Under the pieces are notes generated by a model. It worked only from the letters and a program-made list of their open reading frames with translations. It was not told the DNA's origin and ran no database searches. A stretch of 64,000 nucleotides of DNA from Sphingomonas sp. Leaf20. Lineage in GTDB: Bacteria; Pseudomonadota; Alphaproteobacteria; Sphingomonadales; Sphingomonadaceae. Shown one piece after another: positions 1-8,757 of the stretch (within the stretch, counting starts at the first letter, position 1; each line of letters opens with the position of its first letter). The position numbers were made by a program, and so were the translations under genes. Where the stretch lies: contig NZ_LMKN01000001.1 in the NCBI RefSeq assembly GCF_001421535.1, positions 868,001-932,000 of the forward strand, given 5' to 3'.

Positions 1-600
1 GCGCGGACTGTCGGGCAGCAGGAACGTCACCGCGAGGAACAGCACCGACGGCACCGCGACGATCCCGAACATCCACCGCCACGCGGTATCGGCGGGGATC
101 AGCCCGGCGATGATGTAGTTGGACAGGAAGGCCAGCACGATCCCCAGCACGATGTTGAGCTGGTTGAGCGCCACCAGCCGGCCCCGGAACCGCGCTGGCG
201 ACACCTCGGCGATATAGACCGGCGTGACCACCGACGCCGCGCCGATCGCCAGACCGCCAAGAAAGCGGAACGCCAGCAGCACGCCCCAGCCTGGCGCCAG
301 CCCGGTTCCCAGCGACGAGACGACATAGGCGATCGCCACCGCCAGCAGCATCGGCTTGCGCCCGAACCGGTCGGCGGGCGCGCCTGCACACAGCGACCCG
401 ATCACCGTACCGATCAGCGCCGATGCGACCGTGAAGCCGAGCGCGCCGTCGCTCAGCACGAACTGGCTCTGCAACGCGGCCGTCGTTCCGGAAATGACCG
501 CCGTGTCGAACCCGAACAACAGACCACCAAGCGCCGCGCCGGCCGCGCTCAGGATCATCGCCAGCGTCACACGGCTTTCGGCCGCCGGATAGTCATGCAT
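1..600 (-). CDS. Sugar-porter MFS transporter, 3' part missing
   Basis: This is the first 200 codons of a major facilitator of the sugar porter type, probably a proton-coupled monosaccharide importer in the inner membrane. The N-terminus has the first helix with GGLLFGFDTAVISGT (about residues 17-31). The loop 2-3 signature DRFGRKP comes near residue 75, and PVYIAEVSPARFRGRL is near residues 120-135. The start is the only in-frame ATG of three overlapping CAT triplets; the others run into a stop or another frame. The gene runs off the left edge, so roughly the C-terminal half is unseen. The substrate cannot be told from this part; xylose, arabinose or glucose are typical for the family. Confidence 0.88.
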   Translation of the reverse strand, partial: MHDYPAAESRVTLAMILSAAGAALGGLLFGFDTAVISGTTAALQSQFVLSDGALGFTVASALIGTVIGSLCAGAPADRFGRKPMLLAVAIAYVVSSLGTGLAPGWGVLLAFRFLGGLAIGAASVVTPVYIAEVSPARFRGRLVALNQLNIVLGIVLAFLSNYIIAGLIPADTAWRWMFGIVAVPSVLFLAVTFLLPDSPR

Positions 601-735
601 GCATCGAGCTTTCGTTCGGATGGGAGGCTTGCCGCCATGCTAGCCGGTTGATTCTCCGTTGTCGCATGGCGAACGACCCCGCCCGCCCGCCCGGCCGCAC
701 GCATCGATGGTCCCCTGGCACGACGATGATCGGCG

Positions 736-1800
736 TCAGCTCGGGCTTCCGAAATCGAGGACGACGCGCGCGGCCACGTTGCCGTGGTCGAGCCGGTCGA
801 ACACGGCGTTGATCGCCGACAGCGGCTGGGGTTCGATCTCGGCCCTGACCTTGCCGTCGGCGGCAAAGGCGAGCGCTTCGGCCATGTCCTTCCGCGTGCC
901 GACGAACGACCCGCGGACCGTGATGCAGGCCGCCACGACGTCGAACAGCGGCAGCGGAAAGTCGCCCGGCGGCAGCCCGACGAGCACGCAGATGCCATGC
1001 CGCCGCGTCATCGCGACACCCTGATCGAACGCCGCGAGCGACGGCGCGGTGATGAGCACGCCGTGCGCGCCCCCGCCGGTGACGGCCTTCAGCGCGCCGA
1101 CCGGATCATCCCCCCGCGCATCGACCAGCGCTTCGGCACCAAGCGCCCTCGCATGCGCCAGCTTGCCGTCATCGACGTCGACCGCACAGACGCGCAGCCC
1201 CATCGCGCGGGCATATTGGACCGCAAGATGCCCGAGCCCGCCAATCCCCGAGATCGCGACCCATTCGCCGGGCCTCGCGCCGGTTTCCTTGAGCCCCTTG
1301 TAGGTCGTGACCCCCGCACAGATGATCGGCGCGGCGTCGATCGCCGACAGCCCGTCGGGGATGCGCGCGATATAGTTCGGGTCTGCCAGGATATACTCGG
1401 CAAAGCCACCATTGCGCGTGTAGCCGGTGAACGCGATGTCGGGGCAGACGGTCTCCCACGCCGACAGGCAATATTCGCAGTGCCCGCACGCGGAATACAT
1501 CCACGGCACGCCGACCCGGTCGCCCAGCGCCACGATGCTGACGCCCGCACCGACCGCGACGACGATGCCGATCCCTTCATGCCCCGGGATGAACGGCGGG
1601 ACCGGCTTGACCGGCCAGTCGCCGCGGGCGGCGTGCAGATCGGTATGACACACCCCGCACGCCTCGGTCTTGACGAGGATCTGGCCGGGGCCGGCCGACG
1701 GCGTCTCGCATTCGCGAAGGACGAGCGGCTGGCCAAAGGCCTCGACGACGGCAGCCATCATCCTGCGCGGCACCGCGGGGGCGGTCCGGGGCAGCGTCAC
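736..1800 (-). CDS. adhP: Zinc-dependent alcohol dehydrogenase (AdhP-like)
   Basis: Medium-chain zinc alcohol dehydrogenase, oxidising primary alcohols or reducing aldehydes with NAD(H) in the cytoplasm. Catalytic-zinc ligands are visible in ACGVCHTDLH and in PGHEG. The structural-zinc cysteines lie in SACGHCEYCLSAWETVC, and the Rossmann glycines in ISGIGGLGHLAVQYA. I chose the GTG start at 1800, which overlaps the TGA of the preceding gene by 4 bases (GTGA) and has an AGGTGG-like ribosome site. The ATG pair at 1761 would give the usual family N-terminus (MMAAVVEAFG) and is a real alternative. It is translationally coupled to the flavodoxin-fold reductase upstream, which suggests joint detoxification of quinones and aldehydes. 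That role is inferred. Confidence 0.9.
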   Translation of the reverse strand: MTLPRTAPAVPRRMMAAVVEAFGQPLVLRECETPSAGPGQILVKTEACGVCHTDLHAARGDWPVKPVPPFIPGHEGIGIVVAVGAGVSIVALGDRVGVPWMYSACGHCEYCLSAWETVCPDIAFTGYTRNGGFAEYILADPNYIARIPDGLSAIDAAPIICAGVTTYKGLKETGARPGEWVAISGIGGLGHLAVQYARAMGLRVCAVDVDDGKLAHARALGAEALVDARGDDPVGALKAVTGGGAHGVLITAPSLAAFDQGVAMTRRHGICVLVGLPPGDFPLPLFDVVAACITVRGSFVGTRKDMAEALAFAADGKVRAEIEPQPLSAINAVFDRLDHGNVAARVVLDFGSPS

Positions 1801-2486
1801 TGCGCCACCTGCCGCAGGAGGTCGGGATCGTGCATCAGCGCCTCGTCGCCGAACGCGACCTGCGCGCAGCTGCGCCGCGCCTGCGTCTGCACGTTGCGCA
1901 GACAGACGTCGGCGGCGTGGCGGCTTAGATCCGGGGTGATGTGATCGAAGCGTCGGTGCTCGTGCGACTGCATGCCGAACGCATGGACCAGATACGCGTC
2001 GAGCACGCTTCGCAGCCCCTGCTCCTGCCCTTCCTCCTCGAGCCAGACGTTCGACGAGGCGGCCGTCGTGAAACTCAGCAGGCGTTTGCGACCGAGCAGC
2101 GGGTCGCGCACCTGCCGCCGCACGGCTTCGGGTGTCACGCCGGCGCCGAAGACGCGTTCGATATAGCCCTTCATCATCGCCGGCGGCGACCCGAACCAGA
2201 TCGGATAGATCAGCACGAACAGGTCGCACACGGCCAGCAGCTCGCGCTCGGCGGTCACGTCGGGCGCGCGCCGCGGGTCGGCAAGCGTCGGCCGCTCGTC
2301 CGCCTTGAGGACCGGATCGAACCGCATCGCATAGAGATCGCGCAGCACGACGTCCTGCCCGGCGGCGCGCACCGCCTCGCAATAGCGCGCGGCGATGGCA
2401 TGGTTGAAGCTGTGCGGATCGGGATGACACAGGATGACGGCGTGTCGCCCGCCCCTGCCCGGGGCCTGCTCGTCTACGCTCATCAT
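1797..2486 (-). CDS. NAD(P)H dehydrogenase (quinone), flavodoxin_2 family
   Basis: Flavodoxin-fold oxidoreductase of the NQO1/KefF/MdaB superfamily, expected to bind FAD or FMN and reduce quinones or similar electrophiles with NAD(P)H in two-electron steps. The beta1 segment HAVILCHPDPHSFNHAIA (about residues 14-31) is the phosphate-binding region typical of the family. PIWFGSPPAMMKGYIERVF (about 95-113) matches the conserved flavin-side motif. Its 229 residues fit the family. It is the first gene of a two-gene unit with the alcohol dehydrogenase (4-base overlap). The 230 bases upstream, to the receptor gene, hold no recognisable gene. Confidence 0.85.
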   Translation of the reverse strand: MMSVDEQAPGRGGRHAVILCHPDPHSFNHAIAARYCEAVRAAGQDVVLRDLYAMRFDPVLKADERPTLADPRRAPDVTAERELLAVCDLFVLIYPIWFGSPPAMMKGYIERVFGAGVTPEAVRRQVRDPLLGRKRLLSFTTAASSNVWLEEEGQEQGLRSVLDAYLVHAFGMQSHEHRRFDHITPDLSRHAADVCLRNVQTQARRSCAQVAFGDEALMHDPDLLRQVAQ

Positions 2487-2716
2487 GCTGTCCGATCATC
2501 CGTGCGGTGCAAGGAAATACCGGAATACGCGCGCAGCGGATGCGCGAAGACCCTCGGAAACTACGCAATGCGGTTGCGCCGCAGTCAGGCCGCCGGCGGG
2601 GGACCAGTTCGTCCGGGATCGACGACGAATGTGGCGATCATCGCGCGACCCCGGCAAGCCAGCGGTCGGGCGTCACGGTCGGCATGACCGCCGCGACGCC
2701 ACCCCTCGTCAGACCA

Positions 2717-5584
2717 TCAGAACTTCGCGCGGATGCCGAAATTGTAGCGGCTTCCTGTTTCCTGCAGCAGCAGGAAGCGCTCCTCGATCGCCGACCATTC
2801 GTGGATGCGACGGTTGAGGACGTTCACGCCCTGAACATAGACCTGGAAATTGGGCGTGACATCATAGCCCACGTTGAAATCGAGCTGGCCATAGGCCGAC
2901 CGGTTCCGCGGCCGCGACTGATCGGACCGGCAGGCGCGCAGATAATCGGAGCGCCAATTGTACGAGGTCCGCGCCGAGACGCCGTATTTCTCGTAGAACA
3001 CGCTGCCGTTCGCCGAATGCGGAGAAAGCCCGTTATAGCCGCAGTCGTAATCGCTGAGCGAGATGTCGCGATTGGCCTTGCTCTCGACATAGGTGTAGTT
3101 GCCGGCGACGCCGAAACCCGATGCGAAGCCCGGAAGCCAGTCGAGCGCATATTGCGCGCCGATCTCGACACCGCGGATATAGCCCGACTGGCCGTTGCGC
3201 GTGCGCGTATCCTGGAACGTCCGCCCGAAGCGCTGCACCGGCAGCGTCTGCAGCTCGAGGAAGTCGCTCAGGTCCTTGTAGAACCCGCCCACGCTGATGT
3301 AGCTGACCGCGGACAGATACCATTCGAGCGACAGATCGTAATTGTTCGACTTGAACGGCGCGAGCGACGGGTTGCCGCCCGAGGAGAGCGGGACGGAGAC
3401 GCGACCGCCAAAGCTGTTGTCGACGCCAAGGTCGGTCAGCGTCGGCCGGGTGATCATCTGCGAGAACGCGGCACGCGCCAGCAGCTTTTCGGTCAGATTG
3501 TACCGGATGTTGGCCGATGGCAACGCGTTGACGTAACTGTTGCGCACCGTCACCGGCGTCGAGGGACCAAAGGTATATTGCAGCGTGTCGTCGCCGGGCG
3601 TCGTCGCGATGCCGATGACGGGAAGGTCGAACCCGCGCGACATCGTCTGCGTGCGGATCACGCGGACGCCGGCATTGCCGCTCCAGTTCTCGCCGCCGAA
3701 CTGCATCGAGATATAGCCGGCGAGAAGCTTTTCATCGACATTCGACAGGGACCCCAGATTCTCGCGTACGCCGTAGGGCCCGCCTGGCAGTGCCAGCAGA
3801 CGCGCCGCCTCGGCGGCCTGCTCGGCGGCGGTGCGGCCCTGACGTGGCCTGGCCAGGTTCGTCGGGTCCGACAGGAACGCGATGATCGCCTTGGGGTCGT
3901 AGGTGATGAACCCCGCGGGCGCATTCTGGCTGCCCGAGACGCCCGACAGGAAATCGTCGAGCTGGAACGGGCTCAGCAACGACGGGTCGATCGGAATGTC
4001 GTAGCCGCAATAGGCGCAGCCGCCGTCCGTATTGTTCCGGAACCGGCGCAGCTTGTTGCGCTCCGAATAGGAGAAGCCGATCTTCACCGCCTGCAGGACG
4101 CTGTCCCGCACCTTGAAGTCGCTGTCGATATGGTATTCCGACCCCTTGTCGCGGACGGTGTTCATCTCGGCGCCCGTATAATGCGCGCGCATCAGCGACG
4201 GATCGGTGATGTTGCCGAAGTTCGACGCGCTCGGCACGTCGTCGCCGGGATTGAGATCGAACCGCGGTGCGGATTGCGCGAGCGAGCCGACGACGACGAA
4301 ATTGGTCGGGTTGCGCTGTTTCGCGCGCGTCGTCGATGCGTCGAACCGGATCTCGGCATCTTCGGTCGGGTTCCATTTGAGGTTCCCGCCGATCTGATAG
4401 GTCTGCGTCAGGCGATCGTTGAGATTCACGATATTGTCGTTCTGCGACAGAGAGACACGCGACGCGAGCAGTGGATTGTTGGCGATGAACTGCGTGCCCG
4501 GACGGTTGAAGCCGGTCGCGCTATTCGTGTCGTCGACGGTCAGCCCGATATACGGCGCGGAGTAGAAATTCGCGAAGATGTTGCGGTTCGTATAGACGTT
4601 GAACTTCGAATAGATGCCGTCGACGGTCAGCAACAGCGTGTCGGTCAGCTTCGCCTGAAACGCGCCCGCGACGTTGATGCGTTCACGCCGGTCCTTCTGG
4701 CGCACGAACGCCAGGTTCTGCGGCACGTTGACCGAACCCGGCGTCGTCACGATCGCCGCGGGCGTCAGCCCGACCGAGTCCGCGTTGCCGTTGATCACCG
4801 ACTGCGGGCCGAACAGCCATCCGTCGGTCTGCGTATAGTCGAGCTGGCTCTTGCGGTTGGTATAGGATCCCGACAGCACGATGCCGAGCGTCTTCGCGTC
4901 GTTGGTCAGCGAGGTCACCGCCGACAGGTCCGGGCTGAACTTGTCGCGCAGCTTGTCGTAGATCGCGCCGGCCGACGCCGCGACATGGAAGCCGCTCCGC
5001 CCGTCCAGCGGCCTTGCCGTGACGATATTGACCGTCGCGCCGATCCCGCCTTCCTGCAGTTCGGGCACGCTCGACTTATAGACGTCGGTCCGCTGGATCA
5101 TGTTGGACGACAGCACGTCGAACGAGAATTCGCGGCCCGGATTGTCCGTCGCCATCACGCGACCGTTGACGAGCACCGTGTTGAACTCCGGGCCAAGGCC
5201 GCGGACCGTGATGAACTGCCCCTCGCCGCCCGAACGGTCGATCGCCACGCCGGTGATGCGCTGGAGTGATTCCGCGATGTTCGCATCGGGGAATTTGCCG
5301 ACGTCCTCGGCCGAGATGCTGTCGACGATCAGATTGGCTTCGCGCTTCGTCCGTGCCGACGAGGTCAGGCTGCCGCGGATACCGGTGACGACGATGTCGT
5401 CGTTGCTGGTCGTCGTCACGTCGTTCTGACCGACCTCGGCCGAGGGCGGGGTCGGATCCTGCCCGGCAACCGAAGGGTCCTGCTGGACCGACCCCGGCGT
5501 CGGGTCGGTGACCTGTTGCGCGAACGCCGGCACGGCCACGGCAAGCGCCGTCACGAGCAATCCTGCTTTGAATGGTAGCGCCAT
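2717..5584 (-). CDS. TonB-dependent receptor
   Basis: Outer-membrane 22-strand TonB-dependent transporter of 955 residues, importing a large substrate (often oligosaccharide in this family) with energy from TonB/ExbBD. A signal peptide (MALPFKAGLLVTALAVAVPAFA) is followed by a Thr/Pro-rich linker and the TonB box DDIVVTGIR. The plug begins with the family phrase SAEDVGKFPDANIAESLQRI, and the barrel ends in phenylalanine (IRAKF). The start at 5584 has a strong AGGAGGGG ribosome site 5 bases upstream; a start 10 codons earlier lacks one. No enzyme or regulator gene is adjacent on its strand, so the substrate cannot be inferred. It is paralogous to the receptor at 25889-29161. Confidence 0.95.
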   Translation of the reverse strand: MALPFKAGLLVTALAVAVPAFAQQVTDPTPGSVQQDPSVAGQDPTPPSAEVGQNDVTTTSNDDIVVTGIRGSLTSSARTKREANLIVDSISAEDVGKFPDANIAESLQRITGVAIDRSGGEGQFITVRGLGPEFNTVLVNGRVMATDNPGREFSFDVLSSNMIQRTDVYKSSVPELQEGGIGATVNIVTARPLDGRSGFHVAASAGAIYDKLRDKFSPDLSAVTSLTNDAKTLGIVLSGSYTNRKSQLDYTQTDGWLFGPQSVINGNADSVGLTPAAIVTTPGSVNVPQNLAFVRQKDRRERINVAGAFQAKLTDTLLLTVDGIYSKFNVYTNRNIFANFYSAPYIGLTVDDTNSATGFNRPGTQFIANNPLLASRVSLSQNDNIVNLNDRLTQTYQIGGNLKWNPTEDAEIRFDASTTRAKQRNPTNFVVVGSLAQSAPRFDLNPGDDVPSASNFGNITDPSLMRAHYTGAEMNTVRDKGSEYHIDSDFKVRDSVLQAVKIGFSYSERNKLRRFRNNTDGGCAYCGYDIPIDPSLLSPFQLDDFLSGVSGSQNAPAGFITYDPKAIIAFLSDPTNLARPRQGRTAAEQAAEAARLLALPGGPYGVRENLGSLSNVDEKLLAGYISMQFGGENWSGNAGVRVIRTQTMSRGFDLPVIGIATTPGDDTLQYTFGPSTPVTVRNSYVNALPSANIRYNLTEKLLARAAFSQMITRPTLTDLGVDNSFGGRVSVPLSSGGNPSLAPFKSNNYDLSLEWYLSAVSYISVGGFYKDLSDFLELQTLPVQRFGRTFQDTRTRNGQSGYIRGVEIGAQYALDWLPGFASGFGVAGNYTYVESKANRDISLSDYDCGYNGLSPHSANGSVFYEKYGVSARTSYNWRSDYLRACRSDQSRPRNRSAYGQLDFNVGYDVTPNFQVYVQGVNVLNRRIHEWSAIEERFLLLQETGSRYNFGIRAKF

Positions 5585-5997
5585 GCAATCCCCTCCTGTT
5601 ACGATCGACGTCAACCACCTGCGTAATTATCTTACGTCAATGTGTCTGCACGGAAACAATGAAAAGGAAATTTGCCTTTGTCCAGCAATCATTCGGAATA
5701 ATCTTATATATGCTGTGCTCACGACTATAGGTGATGATGACCTTACTGATCGGTGACCGCTGACCATTGCTGCACCACCTAGAGGCGCGCGTTTCCCGTG
5801 CCCGGCGACCCCCGCCTCATATCGGCGTCATGGGCGCCGCTGACGCGACCTCAGGCTGCGGACATTCCCGCATCTTCGCCGCCCAGCCGGTGCCGTACGT
5901 CCGATACGGCAGCGCACGGGACGGATGATCGGCCGGTTGCGCGATGACAGGATTCCCGTAGCTTGGCCGGCACCCTGGTCCCGAACAGGAGCGCTCG
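5585..5997. other. Intergenic region between divergent receptor and NIPSNAP genes
   Basis: About 410 bases without a convincing gene. The part from about 5615 to 5740 is clearly more AT-rich than its surroundings and is the likely promoter region of the receptor. It contains an imperfect palindrome at 5663-5679 (arms AAAGG and CCTTT around an AT core) that could be a regulator site. The remainder up to the ribosome site at about 5986 is ordinary GC-rich DNA. Confidence 0.5.
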
Positions 5998-6456
5998 ATG
6001 CTGCGACTTTATCTGCTTGCCGGTCTCGCGCTCGTCCCGGCGACCACCGCGGCCCCCGCGCAACAGGCGCACCGCGCTCGTCAGGATCCGCTGTTCGAAC
6101 TCCGGATCTATTATCCGGAGAAAGGCAAGCTCGCGGCACTGAACGCGCGCTTCAGGGACCACACGATGACGCTCTTTGCTAAACACGGCATGCGCAACGT
6201 CGCCTATTGGAACGAAGAACCTACCGAAGCCGCACCGGAAGGCCGGCTCGTCTACATCCTGAGCTATGCCGATCGCACGTCGCGCGACGCGAGCTGGAAG
6301 GCGTTCGGCGCCGATCCCGCATGGCGCGCCGTCGTCGCCAGCTCCGAGGCGGACGGCAAGATCGTCGCGAAGGTCGAAAGCATATTCATGACCGCGACCG
6401 ACTATTCGCCGGCACTGCTCACTGGCAAGCGCCGCGGGCACGCTGCGCCCCGCTAA
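5998..6456 (+). CDS. NIPSNAP family protein, probably secreted
   Basis: A 152-residue protein with an N-terminal signal peptide (LYLLAGLALVPATTAAPA) followed by one NIPSNAP-type ferredoxin-like domain. The domain starts with FELRIYYPEKGKLAALNARFRDHTMTLF (about residues 34-61) and continues with a GRLVYILSYADRTSRDASWKAF segment typical of this family. NIPSNAP domains are found in dimeric alpha/beta-barrel proteins of mostly unknown function. The ribosome site AGGAG lies 7-8 bases before the ATG. It is divergent from the receptor gene and transcribed alone. Its biochemical role is unknown. Confidence 0.85.
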   Translation: MLRLYLLAGLALVPATTAAPAQQAHRARQDPLFELRIYYPEKGKLAALNARFRDHTMTLFAKHGMRNVAYWNEEPTEAAPEGRLVYILSYADRTSRDASWKAFGADPAWRAVVASSEADGKIVAKVESIFMTATDYSPALLTGKRRGHAAPR

Positions 6457-6481
6457 CCCTCAGCCATGGGCATGAGACCGC

Positions 6482-6781
6482 TCAGGCCGGCTCGCGTTTC
6501 TTGATCAGCACATATTGTCCATCGTTGAGGACGATGATCCGGGACAGGTCGTGCTGGTCGGGCTGAGGGGCCGACTGTGTGCTTGCCGGCGGCGGCATCT
6601 CGATCTCGAACTCCGCCACCATTCGGTACAGCGTGGCGCGCCCGCACCGGAGCCGCTTTGCCGTCAGCGTTCGCGAGTTCCCGCAATATGACAGAGCGGC
6701 AACAATCGCGGCGCGCTCGGCCGCAGCGAGCGTTCCTTCAATCTTCCAGTCCGGAATCGATGGGTCTGCTTCCTTGTCCAT
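6482..6781 (-). CDS. Small Fis-type helix-turn-helix protein
   Basis: A 99-residue protein with a Fis-family HTH: AAIVAALSYCGNSRTLTAKRL followed by CGRATLYRMVAEFEI (about residues 24-60). This is the pattern found at the C-terminus of NtrC-type activators and in free-standing HTH_8 proteins. The C-terminal 35 residues (PPPASTQSAP, then SRIIVLNDGQYVLIKKREPA) form a tail unlike Fis. A longer reading from 6832 adds a hydrophobic, cysteine-containing stretch that does not look like an N-terminus, so I used the ATG at 6781. No strong ribosome site is visible. It may act as a local regulator; the target is unknown. Confidence 0.65.
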   Translation of the reverse strand: MDKEADPSIPDWKIEGTLAAAERAAIVAALSYCGNSRTLTAKRLRCGRATLYRMVAEFEIEMPPPASTQSAPQPDQHDLSRIIVLNDGQYVLIKKREPA

Positions 6782-7151
6782 TCGCAAGGACTGAACGATC
6801 CAACATAAACAGAATATGACTGAAGCATACAATTTGCCGTGTGTCTCGGTTTGGCACGCAATTGCGCGAAACGTTCATCGGTCAAGGCTGATCGCGTTAC
6901 TGAACACTGGCTTAACTTCGACACTAATCCTGCGCAGCTTTTTACTTGTTCAGGACAGCGCGTCGTATCCGCATTGGTCACGCAGATGCTCGTAAATACT
7001 TGAACACTACTCCGCAGTATTGACCTCCCATGAACAAGACTGCTGGTTCTACGGCCAAACAACTATGGCTGTCTTGACCCGGACGATGATGCCGCGACCG
7101 GAGCTCCCCACCCGCCACGGGTTCGGGAGCCAGCGCGGTCGATCAGCGGGG
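6782..7151. other. Gene-free stretch of lower GC
   Basis: About 370 bases with no convincing reading frame. Base composition is visibly less GC-rich than the neighbouring genes (for example around 6950-7060). It probably carries the promoter of the small HTH gene. I see no terminator, tRNA or repeat in it. Confidence 0.4.
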
Positions 7152-7400
7152 TCAGTGCTTCGCGGTGATCGGCACCGACGCGCGTTGCGGACGGTCGACC
7201 GCCGCCTCCACGTCGCCGCCTGCCGCCGGCCGCTGGCGCCGGGTCGCGTGCAGGTGGCGCAGGATCAGCGCGAGGTCGCGCTCAGTCAGCCCGGTGTCGC
7301 GGTCGATCACGGCCGCGACGGGCAAGGGCTCGACCCACGCCGCAAGCCGGTTGCACGCTGCACCGAGTTCGGGATCCGCGGAATCGTCAAAGTCAGCCAT
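7152..7400 (-). CDS. Small hypothetical protein (82 aa)
   Basis: An 82-residue frame with protein-like composition: an acidic start (MADFDDSADPELGAACNRL), a helical middle (TGLTERDLALILRHLHATRRQ) and a charged end. I do not recognise a family. A GGAAGGG sequence lies about 15 bases upstream of the ATG, which is far for a ribosome site. The overlapping plus-strand frames have poor, Arg/Pro/Ser-rich composition. It could still be a chance frame. Confidence 0.4.
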   Translation of the reverse strand: MADFDDSADPELGAACNRLAAWVEPLPVAAVIDRDTGLTERDLALILRHLHATRRQRPAAGGDVEAAVDRPQRASVPITAKH

Positions 7401-7597
7401 CGCGGTAAAATAGCCCTTCCGGTTGGCCCTGCAAAGCCGCGGGCTGGCCCAGTGCGGCGCGGCACTACGCGATCTCGCCCGATACCCCGGTTAATTGAGC
7501 ATTGGGTCAGTCTCGGTGCCTTGTTAACCATAAGAGTTTGGGGCTTACGGTACGCCATCGACGGTGCAGATCGCACCGCGGATGAGAGGGTGTATCG

Positions 7598-7687
7598 ATG
7601 GCAATGATCCTGGTCGGGTGGGCTGGCTCTTCCCTGGCAACGTTTCTCGCGCTCGGGCACGCCGCGCACAAACTCAAACAGGCGTAA
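7598..7687 (+). CDS. Possible 29-residue hydrophobic microprotein
   Basis: A very short frame encoding 29 residues with a hydrophobic core (MILVGWAGSSLATFLALGHA) and a basic C-terminus (HKLKQA), the pattern of a single-pass small membrane protein. A GAGAGGG ribosome site is well placed 7 bases before the ATG. No homologue is known to me, so this rests only on the signal and composition. Confidence 0.3.
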   Translation: MAMILVGWAGSSLATFLALGHAAHKLKQA

Positions 7688-8256
7688 ACCGCACCAGCCC
7701 TGCGGATCGGGGCCTATCGCCCGATCGGGTTTGACGGCGAGCAGCGCGCCCTGCCCCGCCCCGGACGCCCCGACGCCCGCCCCACAAAAGCTCTGACCAG
7801 CAAGGATGCCTTGCACCCCGCGTGATGCGTCTGCACCAGGCGGGGTGTGACATGCTCCCCCATGGAACGCCGAGATCTTCGCCTCGCGGTCGTCCCAATA
7901 CATGCGATGGGTTGAGAAGACGCAAAGATCAGGTGCCGACGCGCGCGTTGCTTCCCCCAAATTTCGACGCGGCAACGATGAAAGCCGCTCGCACGACGCC
8001 AGTGGCGGCAGGTGGCGATGACGCCCGGGACAATCCGCACAATGCCGGCAGGCCGCCTCATCATGATGAGGCATGCCGGGACATTTACGCGATGAATGAA
8101 CGCCATTGCTCGACAGCATATCGTTACAATTTGCCATCAACGCGTTTGGACAAGAACTTAACCTATAATTTTCTACCTGATGCAACAATCGATTGCAGGC
8201 GGGGTTGTAGCTACTGGAATTCAAGCCTAAGCCGCATGAATAGAATGGAGCACAAT
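7688..8256. other. Long leader region upstream of the mucR-like gene
   Basis: About 570 bases with no convincing gene. It contains an inverted repeat at 7814-7847 (CACCCCGC/GCGGGGTG arms, 18-base loop) and a perfect 18-bp palindrome at 8055-8072. An AT-rich stretch around 8120-8190 includes TATAAT at about 8163 and is the likely mucR promoter. Confidence 0.45.
8055..8072. promoter_or_regulatory. Perfect 18-bp palindrome upstream of mucR-like gene
   Basis: GCCTCATCATGATGAGGC reads identically on both strands. It lies about 185 bases upstream of the MucR-like start, in an otherwise gene-free region. The length suits a dimeric regulator. The binding protein is unknown; autoregulation is possible but not shown. 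Confidence 0.4.
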
Positions 8257-8757
8257 ATGTCTGCAGATACCATCGAACTGAACCCTATAGAACTCGCGAC
8301 CGAGTTGACGATCGCATGGTTAAGCAATCCTAACACGCGTACGTCCGCCGATGAGGTGCCCGCTTTTCTCGGCAAGATGCATAATTCCATCGCAGCGCTT
8401 GCTGGCAATGCGCAGGCATCGGGCACGACCACCGACGTGCCGACCGACTATTCTCCCGCCGTGACTGCAAGAAAGTCGCTTGCCGATCCCGACTACATCG
8501 TCAGCATGATCGATGGAAAGAAGTACAAGACTTTGCGCCGCCATCTGTCGACGCATGGCATGACACCCGAAGAATATCGGGTTCGCTATGGCCTCAAGGC
8601 CGACTATCCGATGGTCTCGGCCAATTATTCCGAGAGCCGCCGGGCCATGGCGATGAAGATCGGTCTTGGTCGCAAGTCCGGCGAAACTGTCGGAAGCAAG
8701 ACGGATGCCGCCAAGTCGGTCGTGCGCAAGCGCAAGGGCGACGCCCCCGGCGAATGA
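8257..8757 (+). CDS. mucR: MucR/Ros-family transcriptional regulator
   Basis: A 166-residue Ros/MucR-family DNA-binding protein. Relatives control exopolysaccharide, motility and cell-cycle genes in Alphaproteobacteria, often acting like H-NS. The N-terminal half (about residues 1-45) is the oligomerisation region (ELATELTIAWLSNPNT). The DNA-binding domain spans about residues 70-130: DYIVSMIDGKKYKTLRRHLSTHGMTPEEYR is read in pieces, then YGLKADYPMVSANYSESR. The usual zinc set C-X2-D-X9-H-X3-H is here S-X2-D-X9-H-X3-H: the cysteine is replaced by serine while D, H and H remain. The ATG at 8257 is chosen because GGAG lies 8 bases upstream; longer upstream frames are not protein-like. A 15-bp-arm hairpin follows the gene. 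Confidence 0.88.
   Translation: MSADTIELNPIELATELTIAWLSNPNTRTSADEVPAFLGKMHNSIAALAGNAQASGTTTDVPTDYSPAVTARKSLADPDYIVSMIDGKKYKTLRRHLSTHGMTPEEYRVRYGLKADYPMVSANYSESRRAMAMKIGLGRKSGETVGSKTDAAKSVVRKRKGDAPGE

Noticed and set aside
2507..5269. 920-codon frame opposite the first TonB receptor
   Set aside because: Arg-rich, no domain, no ribosome site, and fully antisense to a clear receptor gene.
7307..8224. 305-codon minus-strand frame in the mucR leader
   Set aside because: Composition is not protein-like (many Cys/Arg/His/Pro), and there is no plausible start or family match.
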